Source of the DNA: Kytococcus sedentarius DSM 20547
GTDB lineage: Bacteria > Actinomycetota > Actinomycetes > Actinomycetales > Dermatophilaceae
DNA length: 64,000 nt
Direction: 5' to 3'
Assembly: GCF_000023925.1 (NCBI RefSeq)
Contig: NC_013169.1
Coordinates: 434,001 to 498,000, forward strand
Positions 44,744-52,585 of this stretch are shown piece after piece. The notes beneath the pieces were generated by a model, which searched no databases, had not been told where the DNA came from, and saw only the letters and a program-made list of their open reading frames with translations. Positions within the stretch are counted from its first letter, which is position 1. Each line of letters begins with the position of its first letter. Made by a program: the position numbers and the translations under genes.

Positions 44744-44761
44744 TGAAGCGCCCTGGGTTTC
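44744..44761 (+). repeat. Left inverted end of the island (with GAT duplication at 44741-44743)
   Basis: An 18-bp end, perfect inverse of 59192-59209, beginning with the TGA typical of IS3-family ends. It lies 10 bases outside the stop of the truncated IS3 transposase, so it is the transposase-distal (right) end of that IS. Confidence 0.85.
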
Positions 44762-44770
44762 GTTCCGAGG

Positions 44771-45070
44771 TCAGGACGCAACGGGCGCTACGTCTCGGGA
44801 GGGAGTGTACGCAGCTTCGACCTCGGCGGGGGTGCGGTAGCCGAGGGCTTCGTGCAGACGCTGCGTGTTCCACCAGTGCACCCATCCCATCGTGGCCAGC
44901 TCGACAGCCTCGACGGACTCCCAGAGCCGCTTGGCGTGGATGAGTTCGGCCTTGTAGAGCCCGTTCACGGTCTCGGCCAGGGCGTTGTCATAGGAGTCGC
45001 CCACGGTGCCCACCGAAGCACTCACCCCAGCCGTGATCAGCGCGTCTGAGTACGCCAGGCTGACGTACTG
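44771..45070 (-). pseudogene. IS3-family transposase OrfB, C-terminal fragment
   Basis: About 100 residues of the catalytic domain of an IS3-family OrfB: QYVSLAYSDALITAGVSASV, GDSYDNALAETVNGLYKAEL, WVHWWNTQRLHEALGYRTPA. The catalytic Glu region (NALAE) is present, but the N-terminal DD part and OrfA are missing, replaced at about 45073 by IS30-derived sequence. It cannot be active on its own; the island would need a transposase in trans. Confidence 0.85.
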
Positions 45071-45077
45071 GGCGAGT

Positions 45078-45210
45078 TCAACCTGTCGATGCAACACCGG
45101 GTTGTTGAAGGGAGCGTAGTTGCTCGTCGAAGACCTCGGCGGGGGTCTTCCACCCGAGGACCTTGCGGGGGCGGTTGTTGAGGGTGTACGCGACGGTCGG
45201 CTGCACCCGC
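45078..45210 (-). pseudogene. IS30-family transposase, C-terminal fragment
   Basis: The minus strand reads VAYTLNNRPRKVLGWKTPAE then VFDEQLRSLQQPGVASTG and a stop at 45080-45078. NxRPRKxLGWKTPAE is the hallmark C-terminus of IS30-family transposases. Only about 42 codons remain, fused on one side to the PIN toxin relic and on the other to the IS3 fragment. Confidence 0.82.
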
Positions 45211-45213
45211 CGG

Positions 45214-45369
45214 AAGGTTGGGGATCATGCTGAGGTTGCGGCGAAGTTCCTCGACGACGTCCGGGGACCATTGCGGACTGAAGGCGTCCTCCTCAGCGAT
45301 CCGGAGCAGGGTGTCGTTGAGGTTTGCTCCATAGAGGACGCAGGTGTCGAGGAAGGCTGGGAACGCCAT
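45214..45369 (-). pseudogene. PIN-domain toxin, truncated by IS30 debris
   Basis: The first about 50 residues of a PIN-domain RNase toxin, MAFPAFLDTCVLYGANLNDT then VVEELRRNLSMIPN, include the first catalytic Asp (FLDTC). The frame then runs into IS30 sequence, so the remaining active-site acidic residues are lost. It starts 6 bases after the antitoxin stop, the usual antitoxin-toxin order. Confidence 0.72.
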
Positions 45370-45375
45370 CTGGTG

Positions 45376-45849
45376 TCAGCGAGTGCGCCGGGGCGGACCG
45401 TCGGTGGCTTCGTAGAGTCCATCGCGTTCGCTTTCGAGGGCCATGCGTTCGAGCGCTTCGCGTCGCTGGTTCCTCTGGTGCTGTTGGTAGTCGACGAGGT
45501 CTGCCAGCCGAACGAACCGGTGACGCCCTGGCTTCTCCATGGGGATCTCGCCTCTTTCGAGCATGCGGACGAGGGTAGGTCGCGAGATGCCGAGAAAGTC
45601 GGCCGCCTCCTGGGTGGTCAGGCGGGCGTTCTTCGGCGCGACGGTGACCCCCATGCCCTTGTCGAGGGCTTCTGCGACCTGCCGGAGCACGTCGTACATC
45701 GCTTCGGGCAGCAGGAGGCGCTCGCCATTAGCGCCAACGAGTTCTGGTCGTTGTGTACTGCCCTCGCCCAGGATGGCCTTCAGGGCCGGATCGACCGCCC
45801 CCTCGGGCACGTAGGTTCGGACGTCGGGGCCAGCTGCTGTCTTGGTCAT
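45376..45849 (-). CDS. Excisionase-type HTH antitoxin
   Basis: A 157-residue protein with an excisionase/MerR-like helix-turn-helix at about 78-125 (LTTQEAADFLGISRPTLVRM, MEKPGRHRFVRLADLVDY) and a charged C-terminal tail that would bind the toxin. It precedes a truncated PIN toxin on the same strand, so it is the antitoxin of a broken type II module. It remains intact although its toxin is dead. A TATCCT -10-like box and a repeated TTGTTCGTTT word lie upstream. Confidence 0.8.
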   Translation of the reverse strand: MTKTAAGPDVRTYVPEGAVDPALKAILGEGSTQRPELVGANGERLLLPEAMYDVLRQVAEALDKGMGVTVAPKNARLTTQEAADFLGISRPTLVRMLERGEIPMEKPGRHRFVRLADLVDYQQHQRNQRREALERMALESERDGLYEATDGPPRRTR

Positions 45850-45882
45850 GTCGTCGCCGTCCTCTCATCCACAAGGATACTC

Positions 45883-45901
45883 AAACGAACAAAACGAACA
45901 A
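45883..45901. promoter_or_regulatory. Tandem operator-like repeat before the antitoxin gene
   Basis: AAACGAAC occurs twice in tandem (AAACGAACAAAACGAACAA on the plus strand), upstream of a minus-strand TATCCT box. It is placed for autoregulation by the antitoxin. Confidence 0.5.
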
Positions 45902-45964
45902 CCACCACGGTGGGGGCGTCGCAAAGATCTGGGGCCGGCCGGAGTGGGGCCACCGACCCGATAA

Positions 45965-46180
45965 CTAGCCCTCCTCCGCGTCGCGGACCAGGGTCAGGGG
46001 TGGCCGGAGGCCATCGCGTAGCGACGCGTAGCGCCCTTGATGCTGGTGCGCGGCGTGGAGACTCTCTAACCGCGGGTCGGTGGCCTCGCGGTAAGCAGGA
46101 TGGCGCCCGATGTAGTTCGGGCAGTCGCGTACCAGGCAAGGGCCGAAGGTCTCGTCGGCTTCCAGGTGTGCGGTGTCCAC
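45965..46180 (-). CDS. Hypothetical protein in the island
   Basis: A minus-strand frame with moderately coding-like third positions gives about 71 residues from GTG 46180: DTAHLEADETFGPCLVRDCP, NYIGRHPAYREATDPRLESL, HLHAAHQHQGRYASLRDGLR-like end. Two Cys and several His suggest a metal-binding knuckle. The frame stays open further upstream (to 46582), but that part looks non-coding. Family not recognised; similar small proteins occur on actinobacterial plasmids. Confidence 0.35.
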   Translation of the reverse strand: MDTAHLEADETFGPCLVRDCPNYIGRHPAYREATDPRLESLHAAHQHQGRYASLRDGLRPPLTLVRDAEEG

Positions 46181-46651
46181 CGGGTCATCGTGCCTGAGAC
46201 GAGCTGATCGGAACAGGCCAGCGGGGCATCCGTCCAGACGGGCGGGTGCCTCGTTGTTGTGCCCGGAGTGCGGAGCGGGCGGGGGTGTGCGGAGCGAGCG
46301 AAGCGAGCGCAGCGCGGGGGTCCCCGCGGAGCGGAGCACGACGGGCACTCGCGCCGAAGGCGCGCTTGAACCAGTAAGGAAAGTCCTCACGCGGGTACTT
46401 GGCATATGCTCCGTTTGCCGAACATCACACCGAACAGCACAGTGCGGCCACAAAGTCGCTCGGCCTAGAGGTCGGGCCCGCAAGAGTGGCGGCGCACATG
46501 CGGACCAACCGCCTATATGGACAACGCGCTGTGTCGGGCCGGGCCCCGGTTGCGACACCTGCGGGGGCATGGGTCTGCTCATCGATGGTCGCTAAATGCA
46601 ACTCACCCGGCGACGTCCACTGGAATCTGCCCCCTTTATTGCCTGCGGCGA
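46181..46651. other. Island stretch without a supportable gene
   Basis: Holds an imperfect repeat of AGCGAGCGAAGCGAGCG type followed by GGGGTCCCCGCGGAGCGGAG (about 46288-46340), and a plus-strand frame (46173-46595) with CPECG, CSVC and CDTCGG Cys pairs but no coding-like third positions. The sequence becomes clearly less GC-rich rightward, marking the border of the EamA-CDF segment. Confidence 0.4.
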
Positions 46652-47566
46652 TTAGACGCATTGGCATGGGTGCACGGCTTGGTTCTCTCGGCCCCGCGAC
46701 ATCTCGCGGGACAGCCAGAAGCCGGCGGCGAGCAGCAAGGCGCCACCATAGATGATGCCTCGTCCGGGCACCTCTGCGAAGATCAGATATCCGAATATGG
46801 AGGCTATAACCGGCGAGACGATGATGTCGACCAGGGCATAGACATTGGCATCGATCGACTTCAAGACGATGGAGATGCCGAAGTAGGCGAAACCTGTGGA
46901 GACGATGCCCAGGCCCGCGGCCCAGAGCATCACCGGCAGTTCCACGCCGAGTGCCGGATGCGCGATCGTCGTCGCCACTTGGCCGGGGCCGACGATCAGG
47001 AGGAACGGCGAAAGCGAAAGTGCGGCGACCAGCAGTGACCAGGCGATGTCGTTCCCGGTCTCGGTTTTACCCTCGTAGCGCATGTAGGTGACCATCGCGG
47101 CGTAGATCGCCCCGGTGGCCAGCGCCACGAAATTTCCCAGCATATGGCCGCCACCGAGCGGGTTGGCCAGCGCAATGCCGACCAGGGCGATAGCGAATAT
47201 CAGGATGTAGCTTTTTCGCGCCTTCTCGCCGAGGAAAATCGCCGAAAAGATGAACACAAAGAACGGCGCGATGCTCCAGAAGATCACCGCGTTGGCGATA
47301 GGTACAAGCGACATCGCGAAATTGAATGCGCTGCCCTGGGCCGCGATCAGCACGCCGATGATAGCGGTGTCCTTGACGTTGCCCGCGGGAAAGCGGGGCC
47401 ATTGCCGAGTTGCCAGGGCTCGCGCTATGAACAGGAAAGTCGCTGCGAAGGCCATGGCATAGAAGGTCAGCGTCTGGATTGGGATCCGCCCGTCGGTGAG
47501 CTTGACGAACACACCGATGGTCGCCTCGGAGAACGTGATCAAGGCAAGCAGAAGGAGGGTTCTCAC
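46652..47566 (-). CDS. EamA/DMT-family transporter
   Basis: A 304-residue membrane protein with ten helices in two EamA repeats (ITFSEATIGVFVKLTDGRIP, PIANAVIFWSIAPFFVFIFS, FGISIVLKSIDANVYALVDI). It would be a metabolite exporter; substrate unknown. Codon use is much less GC-biased than the host genes, indicating a foreign origin, perhaps a proteobacterium. Its start overlaps the stop of the CDF gene by four bases, so the two are an operon moved together. Confidence 0.85.
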   Translation of the reverse strand: MRTLLLLALITFSEATIGVFVKLTDGRIPIQTLTFYAMAFAATFLFIARALATRQWPRFPAGNVKDTAIIGVLIAAQGSAFNFAMSLVPIANAVIFWSIAPFFVFIFSAIFLGEKARKSYILIFAIALVGIALANPLGGGHMLGNFVALATGAIYAAMVTYMRYEGKTETGNDIAWSLLVAALSLSPFLLIVGPGQVATTIAHPALGVELPVMLWAAGLGIVSTGFAYFGISIVLKSIDANVYALVDIIVSPVIASIFGYLIFAEVPGRGIIYGGALLLAAGFWLSREMSRGRENQAVHPCQCV

Positions 47567-48504
47567 GCCTGTCCCTTCTTGCGCGTCTCACGCATGACAT
47601 CGATCGCTTCGGCGTCGGACTCGTCGAGGTAGGCGGCCTCCACCTGCAGTGTGGCGAAGAAGAAGCCGTACTGATCCTTGAGCATGCTGGAGGCGGCTTG
47701 GAGCACAGCCTGTGGATCGGCCCCGTCGGCGATGCGCAGGTGACCGGAGAACACGTAACGTCCACTGGTCAGTGCCCAAGCGTGCACGTGATGGGCGCCT
47801 TCAACGCCGTCGAGCGCTTCCAGTGCTTCGGTCACCTCACCCAGGCGAATCTCAGCGGGCGTGCCCTCCATCAGCAAATGGGTGGCGTCGCGCAGGATGC
47901 CCCAACTTGCCCATATCAGGACGAAGCCGAAGGCCATTCCGAGCAGCGGATCGATCAGCAAGAACCCGGTGAAGCGGATCACCAGCGCGGTGACGATGAT
48001 GAGCAGGCTGCCGACGAAAGTCTGAAGAATGTGCCACAGCGCGCCTCTGACGTTCAGGTCGCTGCGGCTTTGCTTCCAGATCAATCCCAACGAGATGAAC
48101 TCGGTGAGCAAGCCACCGGCCGCCGCCCACAGCATGGGTGTAGTGGGCAAGTCAACGGGGTCGGTCATGCGCATGCCGGCCATCACAATCACGACCAGCG
48201 CCATGCCCAGCAAGAAGCCGCCGTTGACCAGGGCGCCCACGACCTCGGCGCGATACCAACCGAAGCTGCGGTCCTTATCGGCCGGGCGGCGGGCCAGTCG
48301 GGCGGCGATGATGGCCACCAGCACGCCACCCACCGCCGAGAAGGTGTGGAAGGCGTCCGAAATCACCGCCACCGATCCCGTCCACAGGCCGATGCCCAAC
48401 TCGATGACGAAGTAGATCCCCGTCAGCCACGCCGAAATCGCCAGGGCGGCGCCGCTGGAGGGCAGGTGCCCCGCGTGGCTGCGACCGCCGTTACCGTGAG
48501 CCAT
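47563..48504 (-). CDS. CDF-family transporter with altered metal site
   Basis: A 313-residue cation diffusion facilitator of the CzcD/ZitB branch: six helices and a C-terminal cytoplasmic domain (about 205-300, VHAWALTSGRYVFSGHLRI). In canonical members helices 2 and 5 carry HxxxD pairs (HMLSD, HVLGD). Here they read HTFSA and HILQT: both His remain but both Asp are replaced. Metal specificity or activity is therefore uncertain. An N-terminal His/Gly segment (HGNGGRSHAGH) remains. Lower GC than the host; operon with the EamA gene. Confidence 0.82.
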   Translation of the reverse strand: MAHGNGGRSHAGHLPSSGAALAISAWLTGIYFVIELGIGLWTGSVAVISDAFHTFSAVGGVLVAIIAARLARRPADKDRSFGWYRAEVVGALVNGGFLLGMALVVIVMAGMRMTDPVDLPTTPMLWAAAGGLLTEFISLGLIWKQSRSDLNVRGALWHILQTFVGSLLIIVTALVIRFTGFLLIDPLLGMAFGFVLIWASWGILRDATHLLMEGTPAEIRLGEVTEALEALDGVEGAHHVHAWALTSGRYVFSGHLRIADGADPQAVLQAASSMLKDQYGFFFATLQVEAAYLDESDAEAIDVMRETRKKGQA

Positions 48505-48613
48505 CGTCTTCCTTCTTCCGTTTCGTCATCTGCTGCGCGATCGGACCACTGCGATTCCCATCACGCCATCTGGTTGGGTGCCGATTGGTTAAGGTCGCGG
48601 CATCTTCCAATCG

Positions 48614-50037
48614 GGCTCTTCACAGATGACGGTGTAGAGGGCGCTGGCGCGTCGGTCCCGGGGTAGGCGTCGAGGTCTTCCGAAGATGGGGGTTCCTACG
48701 CCACCCACCGGGAAGACCTCGACGTGCCCGACGCTACCTTCACGCGCCCCGACCTGACTACCTTCGCCGGCCTGGACGACCTCGGCCTGGAGGTCACCGG
48801 CCAACGGCTCGAACCTGATCGTGCGGTGCTCGCCTGCCGAGTCGTCGAGCCGGGCGACTGGTGCCGCCGGTGTGGCTGCCAGGGCGTTGCGCGGGACACC
48901 GTGACCAGGGAACTGGCGCACGAGCCGTTTGGATGGCGCCCGACCACGCTGCTGCTCACCGTGCGCCGGTACCGGTGCCCCGAGTGCGGCCACGTATGGC
49001 GTCAGGACACCACCGCCGCTGCCGAGCCGCGGGCGAAGATCTCCCGCGCCGGCCTGCGGTGGGGCCTGGTCGCGATCGTGATCGGGCACCTGTCGATGGC
49101 CCGCGTCGCCGAGGGGCTCGCGGTCTCGTGGAACACCGCCAACGACGCCGTCCTGGCCGAAGGTCAACGGCTGCTGATCGACCGCCCGTCCCGCTTGGAC
49201 GGGGTGAACGCGGTCGGGGTCGACGAGCACGTGTGGCGGCACACCAGGAAGGGCGACAAGTACGTCACCGTCATCATCGACCTCACCCCGGTCCGGGACG
49301 GTACCGGGCCCTCCCGCCTGCTGGACGTGGTCGAGGGCCGCAGCAAGAAGGCGTTCAAGGACTGGCTCGCGCAGCGGGACCAGGCCTGGCGCGACGGGAT
49401 CGAGGTCGTCGCCATGGACGGGTTCGCCGGGTTCAAGACCGCCACCACCGAGGAACTGCCGGGCGCGGTCACTGTCATGGACCCGTTCCACGTCATCCGG
49501 TTGGCTGGCGACGCCCTGGATGAGTGCCGCCGCCGCGTTCAGCAGGAGTTGCACGGGCACCGCGGCCGCAAGGACGACCCGCTCTACTCGGCGCGCCGGA
49601 CCCTGCACACCGGCGCCGACCTGCTCACCGACCGTCAACACGAGCGCCTCGACAAGCTGTTCACCGGGGACCGGCACGTCCAGGTCGAGTGCACCTGGGG
49701 CATCTACCAGCGCATGATCTCCGCCTACCGAGACCCCAACCGGGTCACCGGCCGCGTCGAGATGAGCTCGGTGATCGATGCCCTCGCCGACGGGGTGCCC
49801 CGACCGCTGGTCGAGCTGCGCAAGCTCGGCCGCACCCTGGCCAGACGCGTCTGCGATGTCCTGGCCTACTTCGAGCGACCCCGCACCAGCAACGGACCTA
49901 CCGAGGCCGTGAATGGACGACTTGAGCATCTTCGCGGGCTGGCCCTCGGGTTCCGCAACCTCACCCACTACATCGCCCGAGCACTCCTCGAAGCTGGCGG
50001 ATTCAGGCCCCGACTACACCCTCGTTTGTGAAGAGCC
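48614..50037 (+). mobile_element. Complete ISL3-family insertion sequence with 8-bp target duplication
   Basis: Inverted ends of 24 bp (48614-48637 and 50014-50037, 21 of 24 matching, beginning GGCTCTTCACA) enclose one transposase gene. The 8-bp word TCCAATCG flanks both sides (48606-48613, 50038-50045), the duplication size of ISL3 elements. It is intact, 1,424 bp, and inserted upstream of the CDF-EamA operon. The rejoined flanks read, on the minus strand, DIDWSRLERQPIGRCRD before a stop, a tail of some older gene I cannot name. Confidence 0.93.
48724..50031 (+). CDS. ISL3-family transposase
   Basis: A 435-residue transposase, GTG start. An N-terminal zinc-binding part has C-x2-C pairs (CRRCGCQG, CPECGHVW), followed by a helix-turn-helix (MARVAEGLAVSWNTANDAVL) and the DDE domain with VGVDEHVWR, VAMDGFAGFK, VMDPFHVIRLA and the Glu in SNGPTEAVNGRLEHLRGLALG. 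The stop lies inside the right inverted end. Full length, so probably active. Confidence 0.93.
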   Translation: MPDATFTRPDLTTFAGLDDLGLEVTGQRLEPDRAVLACRVVEPGDWCRRCGCQGVARDTVTRELAHEPFGWRPTTLLLTVRRYRCPECGHVWRQDTTAAAEPRAKISRAGLRWGLVAIVIGHLSMARVAEGLAVSWNTANDAVLAEGQRLLIDRPSRLDGVNAVGVDEHVWRHTRKGDKYVTVIIDLTPVRDGTGPSRLLDVVEGRSKKAFKDWLAQRDQAWRDGIEVVAMDGFAGFKTATTEELPGAVTVMDPFHVIRLAGDALDECRRRVQQELHGHRGRKDDPLYSARRTLHTGADLLTDRQHERLDKLFTGDRHVQVECTWGIYQRMISAYRDPNRVTGRVEMSSVIDALADGVPRPLVELRKLGRTLARRVCDVLAYFERPRTSNGPTEAVNGRLEHLRGLALGFRNLTHYIARALLEAGGFRPRLHPRL

Positions 50038-50139
50038 TCCAATCGGCTGTCGCTCGAGCCGTGACCAGTCAATGTCCGCGCCATCTGGCAGTGGCAGAGT
50101 AGCAAGGCCCTACCCCCGGATCTTGGACACGGGGTGTGA

Positions 50140-50247
50140 TTACGCTGCGTTTGGCAGCGTAGCGGCCCGGTGGGCCTCGTAGGTGGACGGGGGGATGGCC
50201 AGCAGCAGGGCGCCGGATTGGACCGTCTGAGCGAAGTACTCGCCCAT
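50140..50247 (-). pseudogene. ccdA: ccdA (cytochrome c biogenesis/thiol transporter), 5' fragment
   Basis: AGGAGG followed by ATG 50247 opens MGEYFAQTVQSGALLLAIP, which matches the start of CcdA proteins (membrane thiol-electron transporters common in actinobacterial copper clusters). After about 20 codons it runs into unrelated sequence and stops at 50140. The break is followed by GGATCTTGGACAC (50118-50130, plus strand), which looks like the end of an IS3/IS481-type element. The rest of the gap 50046-50403 has nothing else I can support. Confidence 0.55.
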
Positions 50248-50403
50248 TTATTTCCTCCTACGGGTCAGGACGGGGGTGCCGGGCCAGAGGTCTCGGGCGG
50301 GCTGGGCACGGTGGGTGGGGGTGAGCGATAAAGGCATGTTCTTTCCTGGGCGGCCACCGTGCGATCCCCCCGTGGATGGAGGGGTGTGGGCCGGGCGGGA
50401 GGG

Positions 50404-51969
50404 TCAGTGGATGTAGGAGAAGACGCCCATCATCCCGGCCTCGGCGTGGTAGGCGTTGTGGCAGTGGGTTAGCCACTGGCCCGGGTTGTCCGCCTCGAAG
50501 TCGAAGACGATGGTTTGCCGGGGTTTGATGATGACCGTGTCCTTGCGGGCGCCATGGTCGGCCAGCTGGAAGGTGTGGCCGTGCAGGTGCATGGGGTGCC
50601 ACATGTCGGTGTCGTTGGTCATCGTGACCCGCACGCGTTCGTCCAACCGGAGTTCGAAGGCGCCCTCGAAGGGGTTGGCCGGGTCGAAGCGTCGCCCGTT
50701 GATGCCCCAGTCGTACTCCATCATCGATCCGGTGAGGCGTACCTCGTGGGTCCTGGTCGGGTCCTTGGGTGGGAGCAGGACGGATTCGTGTGCCTTCAGT
50801 CGGCTGCCATCGAGCACGGTTCCGCCCAGGGTCTGCGGGAGCCGACCGGAGAGCGTGGTCTTTGGACCGGCTGCGATGATGCCGTAGGCGTGGCCGGTCT
50901 TGCCCTCGGGCAGGGCCAGTACGGGCACCGCCTGGTCGCCGAGGGTGATCAGCACGTCCAGGCGTTCGCCCATCCCCAGAACGACGGCATCGGCCTGGCG
51001 GGGCTGGACCGGGAACCCGTCGGTGTGGGTGATGGTCAGTTCCTGGCCGGGGATCCCGACCCGGTAGGCGGTGTCTCCGGCCGCGTTGATCAAGCGCAGG
51101 CGGATCCGGTTGCCCGGGGTGCTGGAGAAGGTGTCCGGGTCGGATGGGGGGCGGCCGTTGAACAGGTGCACGGGGATCTTCACGTCGCCGGCGTCCCCGC
51201 CCAGATAGTCGCTCTCAGCACCCGTGAGCATGTGCTTCATGGGCATGCCCGGGGAGCTGTCCTGGCTCATGGACCCGTGGTCCATGCCCGCCATGCCGGC
51301 CATGCCCTCCATGTCGCCGGACATGTCCATCCCGGCGGAGAGTTCCTCGACGACGTCCTGCGGTGTTCCGGTGATCCCGTCGAGCCAGTCGTCCAGGATC
51401 ACGACCCATTCCTGGTCGTAGCTGAGGGGCTCGTTGGGGTCCTCGACGATCAGGGCCCCGTACAGGGCGCGTTCGCGCTGGGTGTCGAAGTGGGAGTGGT
51501 ACCAGTACGTGCCCGGATGGGACAGCCGGAAGCCGTACGTATAGCGTCCTCCGGCGGCGATGGGGTCCTGGGTCACCCCCTGGACTCCGTCGGCGTCGTT
51601 GCGCAGGGCCAGCCCGTGCCAGTGCACGCTCGTGTCCTCGGGCAGGTCGTTGGCGACGCTGACCTTGAGCAGGTCCCCGGTCTGGGCGCGCAGCAGCGGC
51701 CCGTTGAGGCCGTCGTTGTATCCCCAGGTGGTCAGGCCCCGACCCTGGAGGGAGGTCTCGAGGGGTGCGGCGGAGAGCCGGTGGGTGACGGTGGTGCCCG
51801 AGGCGGCGCGTCGTTTCTCGTACTCGGCGACCAGCGGGTCGGTGGGCAGGATGCGCCCTGACGGTTGGGGGCTGGTGGCGGGATCGGCGCAGGCGGCCAG
51901 CCCGGCCAGCGCCAGGGACCCGACGGAGGCGCCCAGGAAGGTGCGGCGGGTGGTCAGTGAGGAGGTCAT
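50404..51969 (-). CDS. Multicopper oxidase, copper-resistance type
   Basis: A 521-residue exported cuproxidase. A Tat signal (TTRRTFLG) is followed by a lipobox-like LAAC at 24-27. Copper ligands: HWHG 116-119, HSH 158-160, HPMHLHGH 458-465 and HCHNAYH 502-508 with Met 513 as probable axial ligand. A Met/His-rich loop (about 213-247) resembles the CueO/CopA Met-rich segment that binds Cu(I). It would oxidise Cu(I) to Cu(II) outside the membrane. It is downstream of the DUF6153-like and BNR-protein genes, separated by a small GGCCCCGT/ACGGGGCC hairpin (51991-52022). Confidence 0.93.
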   Translation of the reverse strand: MTSSLTTRRTFLGASVGSLALAGLAACADPATSPQPSGRILPTDPLVAEYEKRRAASGTTVTHRLSAAPLETSLQGRGLTTWGYNDGLNGPLLRAQTGDLLKVSVANDLPEDTSVHWHGLALRNDADGVQGVTQDPIAAGGRYTYGFRLSHPGTYWYHSHFDTQRERALYGALIVEDPNEPLSYDQEWVVILDDWLDGITGTPQDVVEELSAGMDMSGDMEGMAGMAGMDHGSMSQDSSPGMPMKHMLTGAESDYLGGDAGDVKIPVHLFNGRPPSDPDTFSSTPGNRIRLRLINAAGDTAYRVGIPGQELTITHTDGFPVQPRQADAVVLGMGERLDVLITLGDQAVPVLALPEGKTGHAYGIIAAGPKTTLSGRLPQTLGGTVLDGSRLKAHESVLLPPKDPTRTHEVRLTGSMMEYDWGINGRRFDPANPFEGAFELRLDERVRVTMTNDTDMWHPMHLHGHTFQLADHGARKDTVIIKPRQTIVFDFEADNPGQWLTHCHNAYHAEAGMMGVFSYIH

Positions 51970-52081
51970 CGGTTCTTCTTTCCGTCATCCGGCCCCGTGT
52001 CGCAGGCGGGTGCAACGGGGCCGGGCATGGCTGATCAGTTGCTGGGTGAGGCCGGTGGCGTACCGGGGCTGCGTGCCGCTG

Positions 52082-52585
52082 TCACCCGGAGGTATTGGCG
52101 GACCCTGCGCTCACCGGTGGGGCGCGGCCGGGGGGGGTAGGTGCGGCTGATGGCCAGTTGAGCCAGTGAAGGGTCCACGGGGGCCGGAAATGGGCAACCC
52201 AAGGCAGGGGTGGTGCGGTCAGTCCCCCACCGGGGCTAGGCAGGAGAGCCCGGGAGGCCAAGTGGGACACGACAGGTGCCTTGGTCAGGGCCGAGGCGCA
52301 GGTATCGTCCACGGCCTCCAGGGCACAGACCGGCAGCCCGGGGTCGGCTGCCTCATCCCCGGCAGGCTCGGCCGGGAGCACGACCTCGGGCACCATGCCG
52401 GCCGGACCGATGGCCCCCGGCCCGAGGTGATGAACAGTTGTGGCGGCGGCCGTACCGGTGGCGGCCCAAGCCGCGCTGGTGCCCGTACCAGCGTGCATCC
52501 CGAGCAGGCCCAGGATCAACACGAGGGTGCCCAGAACGGTTCGAAGGGCGGGCCAGCCGGACAGGGGGCGGCGGGAGGAGGTCAC
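52082..52585 (-). CDS. DUF6153-like small membrane protein
   Basis: A 167-residue protein with one N-terminal helix (VLGTLVLILGLLGMHAGTG) and a Pro/Ala-rich remainder with CALEAVDD. This layout and its place in a copper operon suggest the DUF6153 family, whose role is unknown. The GTG start overlaps the stop of the upstream BNR-protein gene (shared bases 52582-52585). Family call from memory. Confidence 0.5.
   Translation of the reverse strand: MTSSRRPLSGWPALRTVLGTLVLILGLLGMHAGTGTSAAWAATGTAAATTVHHLGPGAIGPAGMVPEVVLPAEPAGDEAADPGLPVCALEAVDDTCASALTKAPVVSHLASRALLPSPGGGLTAPPLPWVAHFRPPWTLHWLNWPSAAPTPPGRAPPVSAGSANTSG

Noticed and set aside
46173-46595. A plus-strand ORF with several Cys pairs (zinc-ribbon-like)
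   Set aside because: Third positions show no coding bias, the frame crosses a repetitive GC block, and part overlaps a better minus-strand frame.
48589-49968. A 459-codon minus-strand ORF across the ISL3 element
   Set aside because: It is antisense to a complete ISL3 transposase with all catalytic blocks.
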